A DNA stretch of 64,000 bases. Source: Schauerella fraxinea. GTDB taxonomy: Bacteria > Pseudomonadota > Gammaproteobacteria > Burkholderiales > Burkholderiaceae_B. The stretch covers positions 248,001 through 312,000 of the forward strand of contig JAVDKL010000002.1 of the NCBI GenBank assembly GCA_030849965.1. The letters are read 5' to 3'. Under the pieces are notes generated by a model that was given only the letters and a program-made list of their open reading frames with translations, was not told the origin of the DNA and ran no database searches. Position numbers and translations under genes: made by a program. Below are positions 56,214-64,000 of the stretch, piece by piece. Numbering within the stretch: the stretch's first letter is position 1; each line of letters starts with the position of its first letter.

Positions 56214-57074
56214 ATGCCGAACATGGAGTTGATCGCCTGGCTGGTCCCCTGGGAATTTTCGCCCACCGTGGTGCTGGCATTTATCGTCGCGGCTGTCTTG
56301 TTCGTGCGCGGCCAGCGTCGTCATCGGGTCACTGTGGCGCGACAGGTGTTCTTCTGGGCGGGCATGGTGCTGTTGTATCTCTCGCTGCACACGCGGGTCG
56401 ACTACTACGCCGAACGGATGTTTTTCATCCACCGGCTGCAGCATCTGGTACTGCATCACCTGGGGCCCCTGCTGTTGATGGCGGGTTTCCCAGGATCGGC
56501 CATGCGTGCCGGCTTGCCGCTCGCGTGGCGCACAGCGCTGCGTCGGTTTCTGAGCACGCCGGTGGGCCGCGGCGTTGAAGGCGTGCTCACCCACAAGATT
56601 CTGATCCCCACGGTTTTCGTCTTGATGGTGCTCGTCTGGCTGGTTCCCACCGTGCAGTTCTATTCCATGCTCGATGTGCGGCTCTATCGCTTGATGAACT
56701 GGTCGGTGGTGATAACCGGGATTTTGTATTGGAACCTCATCCTCGATCGCCGGCCCGCGCCACCAGCGGCCATGACCCCGGGCGGCCGCGTGATCTCGCC
56801 CATTTTGACCATGGCACCGCAAATGGTGGCGGGCGCAATCATCGCCTTCACGGAGCGCGACCTGTATCCACTTTTTGAGCTGTGCGGCCGCGCCATCGCC
56901 ATGAGCGCCGAAACCGATCAGACGATCGGCGGCTTGACCATGTGGATTCCGGCCGCGCTCGTCGAGGTGATCGGCTTGCTCGTGGCACTCGGCACGTTGA
57001 TGCGGCTATCCGGCAAGGGCCGGTTGCGTGCCGTGGACCGCGCAGCACGCGCGAAAGCCAAGCTGGCAGCATAA
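56214..57074 (+). CDS. Cytochrome c oxidase assembly factor, CtaG (caa3) family
   Basis: A 286-residue membrane protein of about seven helices. HTRVDYYAERMFFIHRLQHLVLHHLGPLLLMAG carries the conserved histidine-rich helix of the caa3_CtaG family, thought to help deliver copper to cytochrome oxidase. It differs from Cox11-type CtaG. No oxidase structural gene is adjacent. The ATG at 56214 or one three codons later (56223) may be used; neither has a strong ribosome-binding site. It starts just after a terminator. Confidence 0.83.
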   Translation: MPNMELIAWLVPWEFSPTVVLAFIVAAVLFVRGQRRHRVTVARQVFFWAGMVLLYLSLHTRVDYYAERMFFIHRLQHLVLHHLGPLLLMAGFPGSAMRAGLPLAWRTALRRFLSTPVGRGVEGVLTHKILIPTVFVLMVLVWLVPTVQFYSMLDVRLYRLMNWSVVITGILYWNLILDRRPAPPAAMTPGGRVISPILTMAPQMVAGAIIAFTERDLYPLFELCGRAIAMSAETDQTIGGLTMWIPAALVEVIGLLVALGTLMRLSGKGRLRAVDRAARAKAKLAA

Positions 57075-57110
57075 AAAAAAGCGCGTGCCCGGAGAGGAAC
57101 GCCCTTTTTT
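57073..57110. terminator. Probable bidirectional terminator
   Basis: A run of eight A, then GCGCGT that pairs imperfectly with ACGCCC, and six T. One mismatch interrupts the stem. It lies between the convergent ctaG-like gene and galU. Confidence 0.55.
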
Positions 57111-57149
57111 ATCCAGAACGCCGCCGTCAGGCTTGGCGTCCGGGGATAC

Positions 57150-57986
57150 TCAGGGCTCGAGGCCGTGATACTTGCGGCCCAGGGCCACAGTCGCTTCAAA
57201 CATGCCGGTCTTGTTGCCGCAGTCGTAGCGTTTGCCTTCGTAGCGGTAGGCGTACACAGCGCGTTCGCGCAGCAAGGCCTCGATGCCGTCGGTCAACTGG
57301 ATCTCATTGCCGGCACCACGTTGCGTCTTGCGCAGATGATCGAAAATTTCCGGTTCAAGAATATAGCGGCCAACCACGGCGAGCGTGGAGGGCGCGTCGG
57401 CCGGCTCAGGTTTTTCGACCATGTGCGTCACGCGTGCGGCGCGATCGTCCACCCGTTGCGCGTCGCAGATACCGTATTTCTTGGTTTCTTCGCGCGGCAC
57501 GTCCTGCACGCCCAACACGCTACCGTCGTACTTGATGGCCGCGTCGATCAATTGCTTGAGCACCGGCTCGTCGGAATCGATCAGGTCATCGGCCAGCAGC
57601 ACGGCAAACGGCTCGTTGCCCACGATGGGGGCGGCGGTAAGCACAGCATGGCCAAGACCCAAGGGCGCCGACTGACGGATATAGATGCAGTTCACATTGG
57701 CGGGCAAGATGCCGCGCACAGTGTTGAGCAACTCGATCTTGTTTTTGCTTTCGAGGTCGGCTTCAAGTTCAGGGGCGGAATCGAAGTGATCTTCGATCGC
57801 ACGCTTGTTGCGGCCCGTGACGAAAATCAGTTCGGTGATACCGGCCTTAACGGCTTCTTCTACCGCGTATTGAATCAGCGGTTTGTCGACGACAGGCAAC
57901 ATTTCCTTGGGCATCGCTTTGGTCGCGGGTAGAAAACGAGTACCCATCCCTGCGACGGGAAAAACTGCTTTACGAATCGGTCGCAT
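57150..57986 (-). CDS. galU: UTP-glucose-1-phosphate uridylyltransferase
   Basis: A 278-residue enzyme making UDP-glucose for LPS, glycans and osmoregulated glucans. [37 protein letters not shown] is the nucleotide-binding N terminus, [15 protein letters not shown] and [12 protein letters not shown] follow, and [13 protein letters not shown], then [14 protein letters not shown] near the end. All fit GalU. The ATG at 57986 has TGAGGA upstream; the 34 codons before it are not family-like. Divergent from bepA with 65 bases between. Confidence 0.96.
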   Translation of the reverse strand: MRPIRKAVFPVAGMGTRFLPATKAMPKEMLPVVDKPLIQYAVEEAVKAGITELIFVTGRNKRAIEDHFDSAPELEADLESKNKIELLNTVRGILPANVNCIYIRQSAPLGLGHAVLTAAPIVGNEPFAVLLADDLIDSDEPVLKQLIDAAIKYDGSVLGVQDVPREETKKYGICDAQRVDDRAARVTHMVEKPEPADAPSTLAVVGRYILEPEIFDHLRKTQRGAGNEIQLTDGIEALLRERAVYAYRYEGKRYDCGNKTGMFEATVALGRKYHGLEP

Positions 57987-58051
57987 TAAATCCTCAGGCT
58001 TCAAAAGAGAAATGGTGCAAAACTTTTTTAGGCTGTCGCTATCATAGTCGC

Positions 58052-59590
58052 ATGAACCGTAAGATTCCTGCATCCCAGATGGCGTCATCCATTCGAATGA
58101 GTAGCCGCCGCGTCATCACCAGCATCGTCAGCCTCGCGCTTTTGGCGCCAATGCTGCCCCTCGTTCCAGCGTATGCCCAACCGGTCGGGGTGCCTACCAT
58201 CGGCGCGGCGTCCACTGCCGAATTGTCGCCAGCACTGGAAGACCAGCTTGGCGCGGCCATCATGGCCCAGGGCCGACGCGACCCGACTTTCATCGACGAT
58301 ACCGAGGTCAACCAGTATCTCACCACGATGGGCAGAAAGCTGGCGAGTTTCGCAGCAGGAAGCGTGCCCGATGTAACACTTTTTGCGGTGCGCGATCCGG
58401 AGATCAACGCCTTTGCGCTGCCCGGCGGCTTTATCGGTGTGCATAGCGGGCTCGTGGTGGCGTCCCGTTCCGAATCCGAGTTGGCCGGGGTCGTCGCCCA
58501 CGAAATAGGGCACGTGGTGCAGCGCCATGTGGCGCGGGGCATGACTCAGCAGAAGCAAAGCGGCGCCGTGATGATGGGCGCGATGGCGGCAGCCCTGCTG
58601 GCGGCTTTGGCGGGCGGCGGGGGTAATCTCGCTATCGGTGTGGCAGCCTTCGGTCAGGCCGCGGCCATCAATCGGCAATTGGGTTTCTCGCGCGATGCCG
58701 AGCGTGAAGCCGATCGTGCGGGTTTTCAGATGATGACGAAAGCGGGCTATGACCCCGCCGGCATGGTCAGCATGTTCTCGTTGCTCATGAATGCATCGCG
58801 CTTGAATGAAGGGGCGGGCGGCGGCGCGTGGGCGAGTACTCACCCGCTGTCGATCGACCGGATGTCCGACATTCAAAACCGGAGCCGCGAGCTCACCTCC
58901 ACGCGCTATCTCGATAGCGACGATTACGCCTACATTCGCGCCAAGCTACGCGTGCTGCAGGGCCGTGACACCACGTCACAGCGCAGCACCGAACAGCAAC
59001 TCCGCGACGAGGTGCGCGCGCTTACCGGCGTGCGGCAATCGGCCGCCTACTACGGCTTGGCGCTGATCGCCTTGCAGCGCAACCGGCCTGACGAGGCGCA
59101 ATCCTTATGGCAGGAAGCGTCGGCCGGCGGGCGCAGCGTGCCGGCCCTGGCGCAATTGGAGGTGGATATCCTGCTGGCGCGCAAGGACAACGCCGGTGCC
59201 GTTACCGCTGCCGCAGCAGCCTACAAACGCTGGCCGCAACGGCGTGCGTTGGCCATGTCCTACGCGCAGGCGCTGTCGCGTAACGGTCAAGAGGTTCAAG
59301 CCCGTGATTTCCTGCGCGAGCGGATCAAGCAATGGCCAAGCGAGGAACCCGATCTTTATCGCTTGCTCGCCCAAAGCGAGCAACGCAGCGGCAACGACGT
59401 GGCCGCCCGCCGCAGCATGGCGCGCTTTTATGGGATGACGGGCGCCTTGCCGGCCGCCGAGTCGCAGTTGCAGCAGGCGCGCAACATGACGCAGGACTTT
59501 TACGAGCAGTCGCAGATCGACGTGCAGATTCGCGAACTGAAAGACAAGATGGCCGACGAGCGGCAACTATTGGAGCGTTTCAAAGGCTGA
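58052..59590 (+). CDS. bepA: Periplasmic M48 metalloprotease with TPR repeats (BepA type)
   Basis: A 512-residue exported protein: signal peptide to about residue 42 (YAQ), M48 catalytic domain with HEIGH at 150-154 and a downstream glutamate in EREAD (217-221), a hydrophobic stretch (about 172-205), and a C-terminal TPR region (from about 320) with repeated helices. BepA degrades stalled outer-membrane proteins such as LptD and helps LPS transporter assembly. The zinc residues are intact. The ATG at 58052 could be replaced by codon 10 or 16. Confidence 0.9.
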   Translation: MNRKIPASQMASSIRMSSRRVITSIVSLALLAPMLPLVPAYAQPVGVPTIGAASTAELSPALEDQLGAAIMAQGRRDPTFIDDTEVNQYLTTMGRKLASFAAGSVPDVTLFAVRDPEINAFALPGGFIGVHSGLVVASRSESELAGVVAHEIGHVVQRHVARGMTQQKQSGAVMMGAMAAALLAALAGGGGNLAIGVAAFGQAAAINRQLGFSRDAEREADRAGFQMMTKAGYDPAGMVSMFSLLMNASRLNEGAGGGAWASTHPLSIDRMSDIQNRSRELTSTRYLDSDDYAYIRAKLRVLQGRDTTSQRSTEQQLRDEVRALTGVRQSAAYYGLALIALQRNRPDEAQSLWQEASAGGRSVPALAQLEVDILLARKDNAGAVTAAAAAYKRWPQRRALAMSYAQALSRNGQEVQARDFLRERIKQWPSEEPDLYRLLAQSEQRSGNDVAARRSMARFYGMTGALPAAESQLQQARNMTQDFYEQSQIDVQIRELKDKMADERQLLERFKG

Positions 59591-59612
59591 TTTGCCTTCA
59601 ATACCAAAAAGC

Positions 59613-60710
59613 CTACAGCCCGGTCTCGAAAAACCGGCCAAGTCGCTGGGGCAGCCAGTTCAGGTCCCCCGGGAAGGGGCCGGCCGGGAAGCCCGCGTGG
59701 CCGCCCTCGGGCGGTTGATGCAGTAGCACCGACTCGGCGCAATCGGCCGGACCGGGCAGGGCCGCAGCCGGCATGAACGGATCATTACGCGCATTCAAGA
59801 TCAGGGTGGGCAGGGCAATGGTGCGCAGGTGCGGCTTGCTGGAGGCGCGCGTCCAGTAGTCGAGCGCGTTGCGAAAGCCATGCATGGGGGCGGTGTACGC
59901 ATCGTCGAAATCGCGCAGATCGCGAGCGTGCGAAATCCGCATCACATCGATCGCCCCGGGAAAGCGGCGCGCTTTTTCCATGACCTTGTGCTTCATGGTC
60001 TTCAAAAAATGCGCGGTATAGACGTGACGGTTGAAGACGTTCTTCGATAACTGATTGCCACCGGCCACCAGATCCATCGGCACCGAGACGCCGGCGCAGG
60101 CATGCAAGCCTTCGATGGCCGAGCCTTGTTCGCCCAGGTATTTCAGCAATGCATTGCCACCCAACGAGACGCCAACTGCATGCCAGCGGGCGTGCGGCAC
60201 ACGCCGTTGCGTGGTGCTGAGCAAAAACTGCACTTCGTCCGAATCGCCTGAGTAATAGGCGCGCGCCAGACGATTGGGCGTGCCCGAGCAGCCGCGGAAG
60301 TGCGCGATCGCCACCACCCAGCCCCGCGCGCGGAAATGGTGCGCGATGCTTTGGGCGTAGCGGCTTTTGCTGCCGCCTTCCAAACCATGGAAAAGCACCA
60401 GCGCGGGAGTGAGCGGCGTATTGGGCAATGCCGCCCAGTCGGCGCCGGAGGCCCACCGGGCGGCTGCCGTCTTTTTATCGGCGATGGCCAGGGCGGCCAT
60501 CGATTCGCCGGCCGGGGCTTTATGCGGGAACAAGCCTGGTCCCGTCCAATCGATGTCGACGAAGTCGCCATCCGGCGTGTTGACGCGCTCGCGCACGAAC
60601 GCAATCCGATGATGGTGCGCGAACAGCGCGCCGTAAATCGTCTGGCTGTGCCCATCGGGCAACCAGGCTGGCGTAGGACAGGGCGAGGCGTCTAAGCGGG
60701 CGGAGGCCAA
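59613..60710 (-). CDS. YheT-family alpha/beta hydrolase
   Basis: A 365-residue hydrolase of the YheT/ABHD1-3 group: PAWLPDGHSQTIYGALF, VLFHGLEGGSKSRYA (oxyanion loop), GCSGTPNRLARAYYSGDSDE, nucleophile GVSLGGNALLKYLG, then LNARNDPFMP (acid) and EGGHAGFPAGPF (His). The catalytic triad is complete. The only start near the family beginning is TTG at 60710, 12 bases after the upstream gene's stop. Lipid ester hydrolysis is the usual guess; substrate unknown. Confidence 0.88.
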   Translation of the reverse strand: MASARLDASPCPTPAWLPDGHSQTIYGALFAHHHRIAFVRERVNTPDGDFVDIDWTGPGLFPHKAPAGESMAALAIADKKTAAARWASGADWAALPNTPLTPALVLFHGLEGGSKSRYAQSIAHHFRARGWVVAIAHFRGCSGTPNRLARAYYSGDSDEVQFLLSTTQRRVPHARWHAVGVSLGGNALLKYLGEQGSAIEGLHACAGVSVPMDLVAGGNQLSKNVFNRHVYTAHFLKTMKHKVMEKARRFPGAIDVMRISHARDLRDFDDAYTAPMHGFRNALDYWTRASSKPHLRTIALPTLILNARNDPFMPAAALPGPADCAESVLLHQPPEGGHAGFPAGPFPGDLNWLPQRLGRFFETGL

Positions 60711-60722
60711 ATCAGCGCCTGA

Positions 60723-61145
60723 TCAATGCAGCATGTCGGGCATGTCGTGCAAATCGAACTCGGCGGCGGTGTGCGGCGCCGGGGCAGCATGGTGCAACAC
60801 CATGCGCCAGCCCGTGGGACCCTTGTGAAACACATTGGTCGCATAGCCGTACGACAGACGAGCGCCGTCGCGAGTGCGCACGGTCACTTGCTCGATCACG
60901 ATATGCGTCACGCTCAGCATGCTGGTCATGACGACCGGGCTCATCGGACGAATGTGTACCGGGCCGGCTTCGAGTATCTGGCGCCACGATTGTTGAACCG
61001 CGTCATGACCCTGCAATCGCATCCCGCCCGGATGGATGCAAACGATGTCGTCATCGTCCGCCCACACCTGCATCAGGCGCAAGTAATCGCCTTGCTCGAG
61101 GGCTTCGTAGAAGGCGTGTTCGGCTTCGTCGGGGGTCGAGAACAT
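60723..61145 (-). CDS. SnoaL/NTF2-like protein (DUF4440 type)
   Basis: A 140-residue cone-shaped alpha+beta barrel protein: AEHAFYEALEQGDYLRLMQVWADDDDIVCIHPGGMRLQG at the start, and TRDGARLSYGYATNVFHKGPTGWRMVLHHAAP at the end. The ACPGG-like IHPGG and WRMVLHHA are typical of ketosteroid-isomerase-like small proteins. No enzymatic role can be named. It is between the zinc-finger gene and the YheT gene with 12-base gaps, so the three form an operon. Confidence 0.86.
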   Translation of the reverse strand: MFSTPDEAEHAFYEALEQGDYLRLMQVWADDDDIVCIHPGGMRLQGHDAVQQSWRQILEAGPVHIRPMSPVVMTSMLSVTHIVIEQVTVRTRDGARLSYGYATNVFHKGPTGWRMVLHHAAPAPHTAAEFDLHDMPDMLH

Positions 61146-61157
61146 GGGCGTCGCGGC

Positions 61158-61376
61158 TTAGTGGCCGTGACCGGACAACACGGTGCCTGCGCGCAGCCGG
61201 TACTCGGCTCCACAGTAGGGGCAACGTGCCGAGCCGGTATGCGCCACATCGAGGAACACACGCGGGTGCATGCTCCACAAGGGTGCCTTCGGGTTGGGGC
61301 AATACACCGGCAAATCTTCAGCGCCCACTTCAATCACTTCGTGGGTGGCGGTGCTAGGGGTCGTAGCGGCGGTCAT
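61158..61376 (-). CDS. Zinc-finger domain protein (zf-CHCC, NDUFS6-like)
   Basis: A 72-residue protein with likely zinc ligands C26, H37, C52 and C55 in VYCPNP, MHPRVFLDV and RCPYCGAEYRL. This matches the zf-CHCC family, homologous to the mitochondrial complex I subunit NDUFS6; in bacteria such proteins are uncharacterised. The ATG at 61376 is preferred to one four codons earlier. It leads the three-gene reverse operon and is divergent from azlC. Confidence 0.86.
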   Translation of the reverse strand: MTAATTPSTATHEVIEVGAEDLPVYCPNPKAPLWSMHPRVFLDVAHTGSARCPYCGAEYRLRAGTVLSGHGH

Positions 61377-61592
61377 GACAAGTTCCAATACTCGCGTTTA
61401 TCGCGCCGTATTGTATCAAGCGCGAGGTTACAATGCGCGTTCAATTCCGTGGCCGGAAAGGCCCGCATCCGGGGTTCGCCCCGCTCCAAGATAACCGATG
61501 TCCAACTGCTTCATCGCTTTTGCATTCGGGCCGGCGGAGACAGCCGCATTGCGCGGTCTACCGGCCTCGCGTTCGCACCCGGCGCACGCGTC

Positions 61593-62342
61593 ATGACCCT
61601 CGAGACGGAACTCGCCGCCGAGGATGTACAGTGTGCGCGCACCGAGCGCCGGGGGGCGCTGCGCGACGGTTTGCGCGCGGTATCGCCCACGTTGATCGCC
61701 ACCGCCACGTGGGGATTGGTCACCGGCGTCGCCATGGTCAAGTCCGGCCTTACCGATAACGTCGCGCTGGCCATGACGCTGTTGGTGTACGCAGGCTCGG
61801 CGCAATTGACGTCGTTGCCGCTGATCGCCAGCGGCGCACCGTTGTGGCTGATCTTCGCCGCCGGCTGCGTCGTCAATGTGCGATTCATCATTTTCGGCGC
61901 CGCGTTGCACCCTTACTTTCGCCATCTGCCTTGGCCCAAGCGCCTGGTGCTGGGCTACTTCACCACCGATATGGCGTTTGTGCTCTTCATGCCGCGCTAT
62001 GGCGAAGCCGCAGTGCGCGGCACGCGTGAGCAGATGTGGTTTTTCATCGGGTGCATCGTGCCTGGATGGCTGGCCTGGCAGATCTCCAGCCTCACCGGCA
62101 TCTACCTCGCCTCGATCGTCCCCACCACGTGGTCGCTCGATTTCGCGGCCGTTCTGGCCCTCCTGGCCATCACGATTCCGCTGGCCAGTTCGCGCCCCAT
62201 TCTCGTGGCCATGTTGGCGGCCGGGATGGTGGCGTGGGTCGGGCAGATGTTTCCCTTGCGCTTGGGGCTTGCGGCTGCGGTATTCGCCGGCATCGTGGCC
62301 GGCATGCTCGCTGAGCGCTTTTTGCCGGAGCGGCGTCCATGA
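61593..62342 (+). CDS. azlC: AzlC-family branched-chain amino acid exporter subunit
   Basis: A 249-residue inner-membrane protein. SPTLIATATWGLVTGVAMVKSG and LLVYAGSAQLTSLPLIASGAPLWLIFAAGCVVNVRFIIFGAAL are typical of AzlC, the larger subunit of LIV-E type exporters. The ATG at 61593 begins the family part; an open frame far upstream is out of place. It overlaps azlD by 4 bases (ATGA). Confidence 0.9.
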   Translation: MTLETELAAEDVQCARTERRGALRDGLRAVSPTLIATATWGLVTGVAMVKSGLTDNVALAMTLLVYAGSAQLTSLPLIASGAPLWLIFAAGCVVNVRFIIFGAALHPYFRHLPWPKRLVLGYFTTDMAFVLFMPRYGEAAVRGTREQMWFFIGCIVPGWLAWQISSLTGIYLASIVPTTWSLDFAAVLALLAITIPLASSRPILVAMLAAGMVAWVGQMFPLRLGLAAAVFAGIVAGMLAERFLPERRP

Positions 62343-62674
62343 GTGATCTGGTGTGGCAAGAGTGGTACGCCGTTCTCGCCGTCGTGTTGTTGTTTATCTG
62401 CAGTGTGGTCACGCGCTCGGGTTATATGGTGTTCGGCGACTACCTGCCGCTGCCCGATAGCGTGCGCCGCGCGCTGCGTTATGCGCCGGCATCGGCCCTG
62501 ACCGCCATCGTGCTGCCCGATATGCTTCCCTGGACGGCGGCGGCCGGTCCCACCTTCGATTACCGGCTGGTGGCGGGCATTGTGGCCACCCTCGTTTTCT
62601 TGCGCACGCGCAGTGCTGTCATGGTGATTGTGAGCGGGATGGCCACACTTTGGCTGCTGCGTTGGGTGACGTAA
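62339..62674 (+). CDS. azlD: AzlD-family small subunit
   Basis: A 111-residue membrane protein with four hydrophobic segments, matching AzlD: YAVLAVVLLFICSVVTRSGY, LPLPDSVRRALRYAPASALTAIVLPDML and RSAVMVIVSGMATLWLLRW. It works with AzlC in exporting branched-chain amino acids or analogues. The ATG overlaps the azlC stop. Confidence 0.9.
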   Translation: MSDLVWQEWYAVLAVVLLFICSVVTRSGYMVFGDYLPLPDSVRRALRYAPASALTAIVLPDMLPWTAAAGPTFDYRLVAGIVATLVFLRTRSAVMVIVSGMATLWLLRWVT

Positions 62675-62817
62675 TAACGATTTTTGGCTGGGTGCGTTAA
62701 ACTAGCAGGATTCCTAGCCCAACGGCCCGGTGCCTGGCGATCGAAGCGTCTCTTGTATGACGGCTTCGCGGTACTTACATCCGCACAGCGTAATCGGTTC
62801 CGGCACCTGCCCAGTAC

Positions 62818-64000
62818 ATGACTCAAGAAATTTCCTCCGTCGCACCCGCGACTGACGCACCCTCGTGCACGTTCTCCGATTTCGATCTGCATCCGTTGTT
62901 GCTGCAATCGATCGTCGAGACGGGCTACACGACGCCCACGCCTATCCAGGCGCAGGCCATTCCTGTCGTGATCGAGGGGCGCGACGTCATGGGGGCGGCG
63001 CAAACCGGCACCGGCAAAACGGCAGCGTTCACGGTGCCGATCCTGCATCGCATCATGCCGATGGCCAATGCCAGCGCCTCGCCTGCGCGCCATCCCGTAC
63101 GCGCCTTGATCCTGACGCCCACGCGTGAATTGGCGGATCAGGTTGCCGAAAGCGTGCGCCGTTACGCCAAGCGCACCCCGCTGCGTTCGGCCGTGGTTTT
63201 TGGCGGCGTGGATATCGGCCCGCAGAAGCAAGCGTTGCGCGAGGGCTGCGAAGTGCTCATCGCCACGCCCGGCCGGCTACTCGACCACGTCGAACAAAAG
63301 AACGTGAATCTTGGCCAGGTCGGCATCCTCGTGCTTGACGAGGCCGACCGCATGCTCGATATGGGCTTTTTGCCCGATCTCGAGCGCATCATGCGTCTGT
63401 TGCCGGCACAGCGCCAGACGCTGCTGTTTTCGGCCACCTTCAGCGGCGAAATCCGCAAACTGGGCCGTACTTATCTCAAGTCGCCGACCGAGATCGAGGT
63501 CGCAGCACGCAATGCGACCGCCGAAAATGTGACGCAAATCGCGTATGAGATGTCCAGCGACGCCAAGCGTGCCGCGGTAGTTCACCTGGTCAAGTCGCGT
63601 GGCTTGAAACAAGTGATCGTCTTTTCGAACACCAAGATCGGCACCGGCCGCCTGGCGCGTCAGTTGGTACTGGACGGCGTTACGGCCGAATCCATTCATG
63701 GCGATAAAAGCCAGCTCGACCGCATGAAGGCCCTTGAAGCCTTCAAGGCCGGCGAGCTCGAAGTGCTGGTGGCCACCGATGTGGCTGCGCGCGGATTGGA
63801 CGTGGCCGGTGTGCCTTGCGTGATCAACTACGATCTGCCGTACAACGCCGAAGATTATGTGCACCGTATCGGCCGTACCGGTCGAGCCGGCGCGTCGGGC
63901 GAAGCCATCGCGCTTTACACGCCTGATGAAGAAAAATTTCTTCTCGATATCGAGAAGCTGATCAAGTATCAGGTGCCGCGCGGCAAGCTGGACGTGCCAG
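62818..64000 (+). CDS. rhlE: DEAD-box RNA helicase, RhlE type (cut by window end)
   Basis: The first 394 codons of a DEAD-box helicase: Q motif PTPIQAQAIPV, Walker A AQTGTGKTAAF at 61-71, PTRELADQ, TPGRLLD, DEAD at 174-177, SAT in FSATFSG, then HGDKSQ, ATDVAARGLDV and HRIGRTGRAG. The order and the spacing are those of RhlE, which remodels RNA in ribosome assembly and RNA decay. The C terminus (usually basic) lies beyond base 64000. ATG at 62818; no strong ribosome-binding site. Confidence 0.92.
   Translation, partial: MTQEISSVAPATDAPSCTFSDFDLHPLLLQSIVETGYTTPTPIQAQAIPVVIEGRDVMGAAQTGTGKTAAFTVPILHRIMPMANASASPARHPVRALILTPTRELADQVAESVRRYAKRTPLRSAVVFGGVDIGPQKQALREGCEVLIATPGRLLDHVEQKNVNLGQVGILVLDEADRMLDMGFLPDLERIMRLLPAQRQTLLFSATFSGEIRKLGRTYLKSPTEIEVAARNATAENVTQIAYEMSSDAKRAAVVHLVKSRGLKQVIVFSNTKIGTGRLARQLVLDGVTAESIHGDKSQLDRMKALEAFKAGELEVLVATDVAARGLDVAGVPCVINYDLPYNAEDYVHRIGRTGRAGASGEAIALYTPDEEKFLLDIEKLIKYQVPRGKLDVP

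Noticed and set aside
60726-62342. A 538-codon frame ending in azlC
   Set aside because: Only the part from 61593 is AzlC; the upstream part is antisense to three other genes.
1-64000. CRISPR arrays, tRNA or rRNA genes, insertion sequences and phage genes
   Set aside because: I looked for direct repeats with regular spacers, cloverleaf-like stretches, transposase and integrase motifs and saw none; the tandem repeats found have no spacers.

Overview
This window is chromosomal DNA from a GC-rich betaproteobacterium, most likely of the order Burkholderiales and close to the Bordetella/Achromobacter group (family Alcaligenaceae). That placement is an inference from gene order (ubiH-dusB-fis-purH-ruvC-ruvA, minCDE, purC-purE-purK-sua5), an extended second IF-1 gene, a double-length UvrA and the overall codon use. 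I see no rRNA or tRNA gene, insertion sequence, prophage, integrase or CRISPR array. Nearly all of it reads as core genome with compact, often overlapping operons.

Layout. 1-4.6 kb: a molybdopterin adenylyltransferase (mog), a small lipoprotein, a DUF924 protein, an M23 peptidase, an FMN-dependent hydroxyacid dehydrogenase and an extra IF-1. 5.2-10.8 kb: fructose-bisphosphate aldolase, then purC, purE, purK and sua5, and a MaoC-type dehydratase. 10.9-20.7 kb: glutaryl-CoA dehydrogenase, a reverse-strand group (flavin reductase, FAD oxidoreductase, purU) beside pdxH, ChaC/MFS, tcdA, and the folate genes pabB-pabC. 20.7-28.3 kb: a 1944-residue tandem UvrA co-oriented with pabB-pabC, then a KDPG aldolase/KDG kinase pair. 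28.4-36.6 kb: a 42-residue basic protein, a possible structured RNA, a LysR regulator, a glycosyltransferase, EttA and the min operon. 36.7-46.9 kb: glnS, a cytochrome bd-like CydA/CydB pair, an OmpR/EnvZ-type two-component pair, a usher-like outer-membrane barrel, recQ and a GNAT acetyltransferase. 47.1-54.7 kb: ruvB, an ammonia-lyase, then ruvA, ruvC, purH, fis, dusB and ubiH read leftward. 54.8-64 kb: a TM2 protein, an MgtC-C-like domain protein, CtaG, galU, BepA, a YheT hydrolase, AzlCD and the start of a rhlE-type helicase cut by the window edge.

How the genes fit together. Several modules serve nucleotide and one-carbon metabolism (purC/E/K/H/U, pabB/C). DNA repair is represented by uvrA, recQ and ruvA/B/C, cell division by minCDE, and envelope upkeep by the M23 peptidase, BepA, galU and the barrel protein.

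The strongest anomaly is the CydA-like protein at 38548-39888. It aligns by eye along the cytochrome bd subunit I backbone but lacks the canonical heme ligands, and it still sits in a translationally coupled pair with a CydB-like gene. A second theme is short, unrelated, degenerate tandem repeats at or just after gene ends (771-794, 2825-2874, 19298-19447, 28791-28910, 47024-47139). One of them extends the PabB protein with ten pentapeptides. Start sites were chosen by eye from ribosome-binding sites, overlaps and family lengths.
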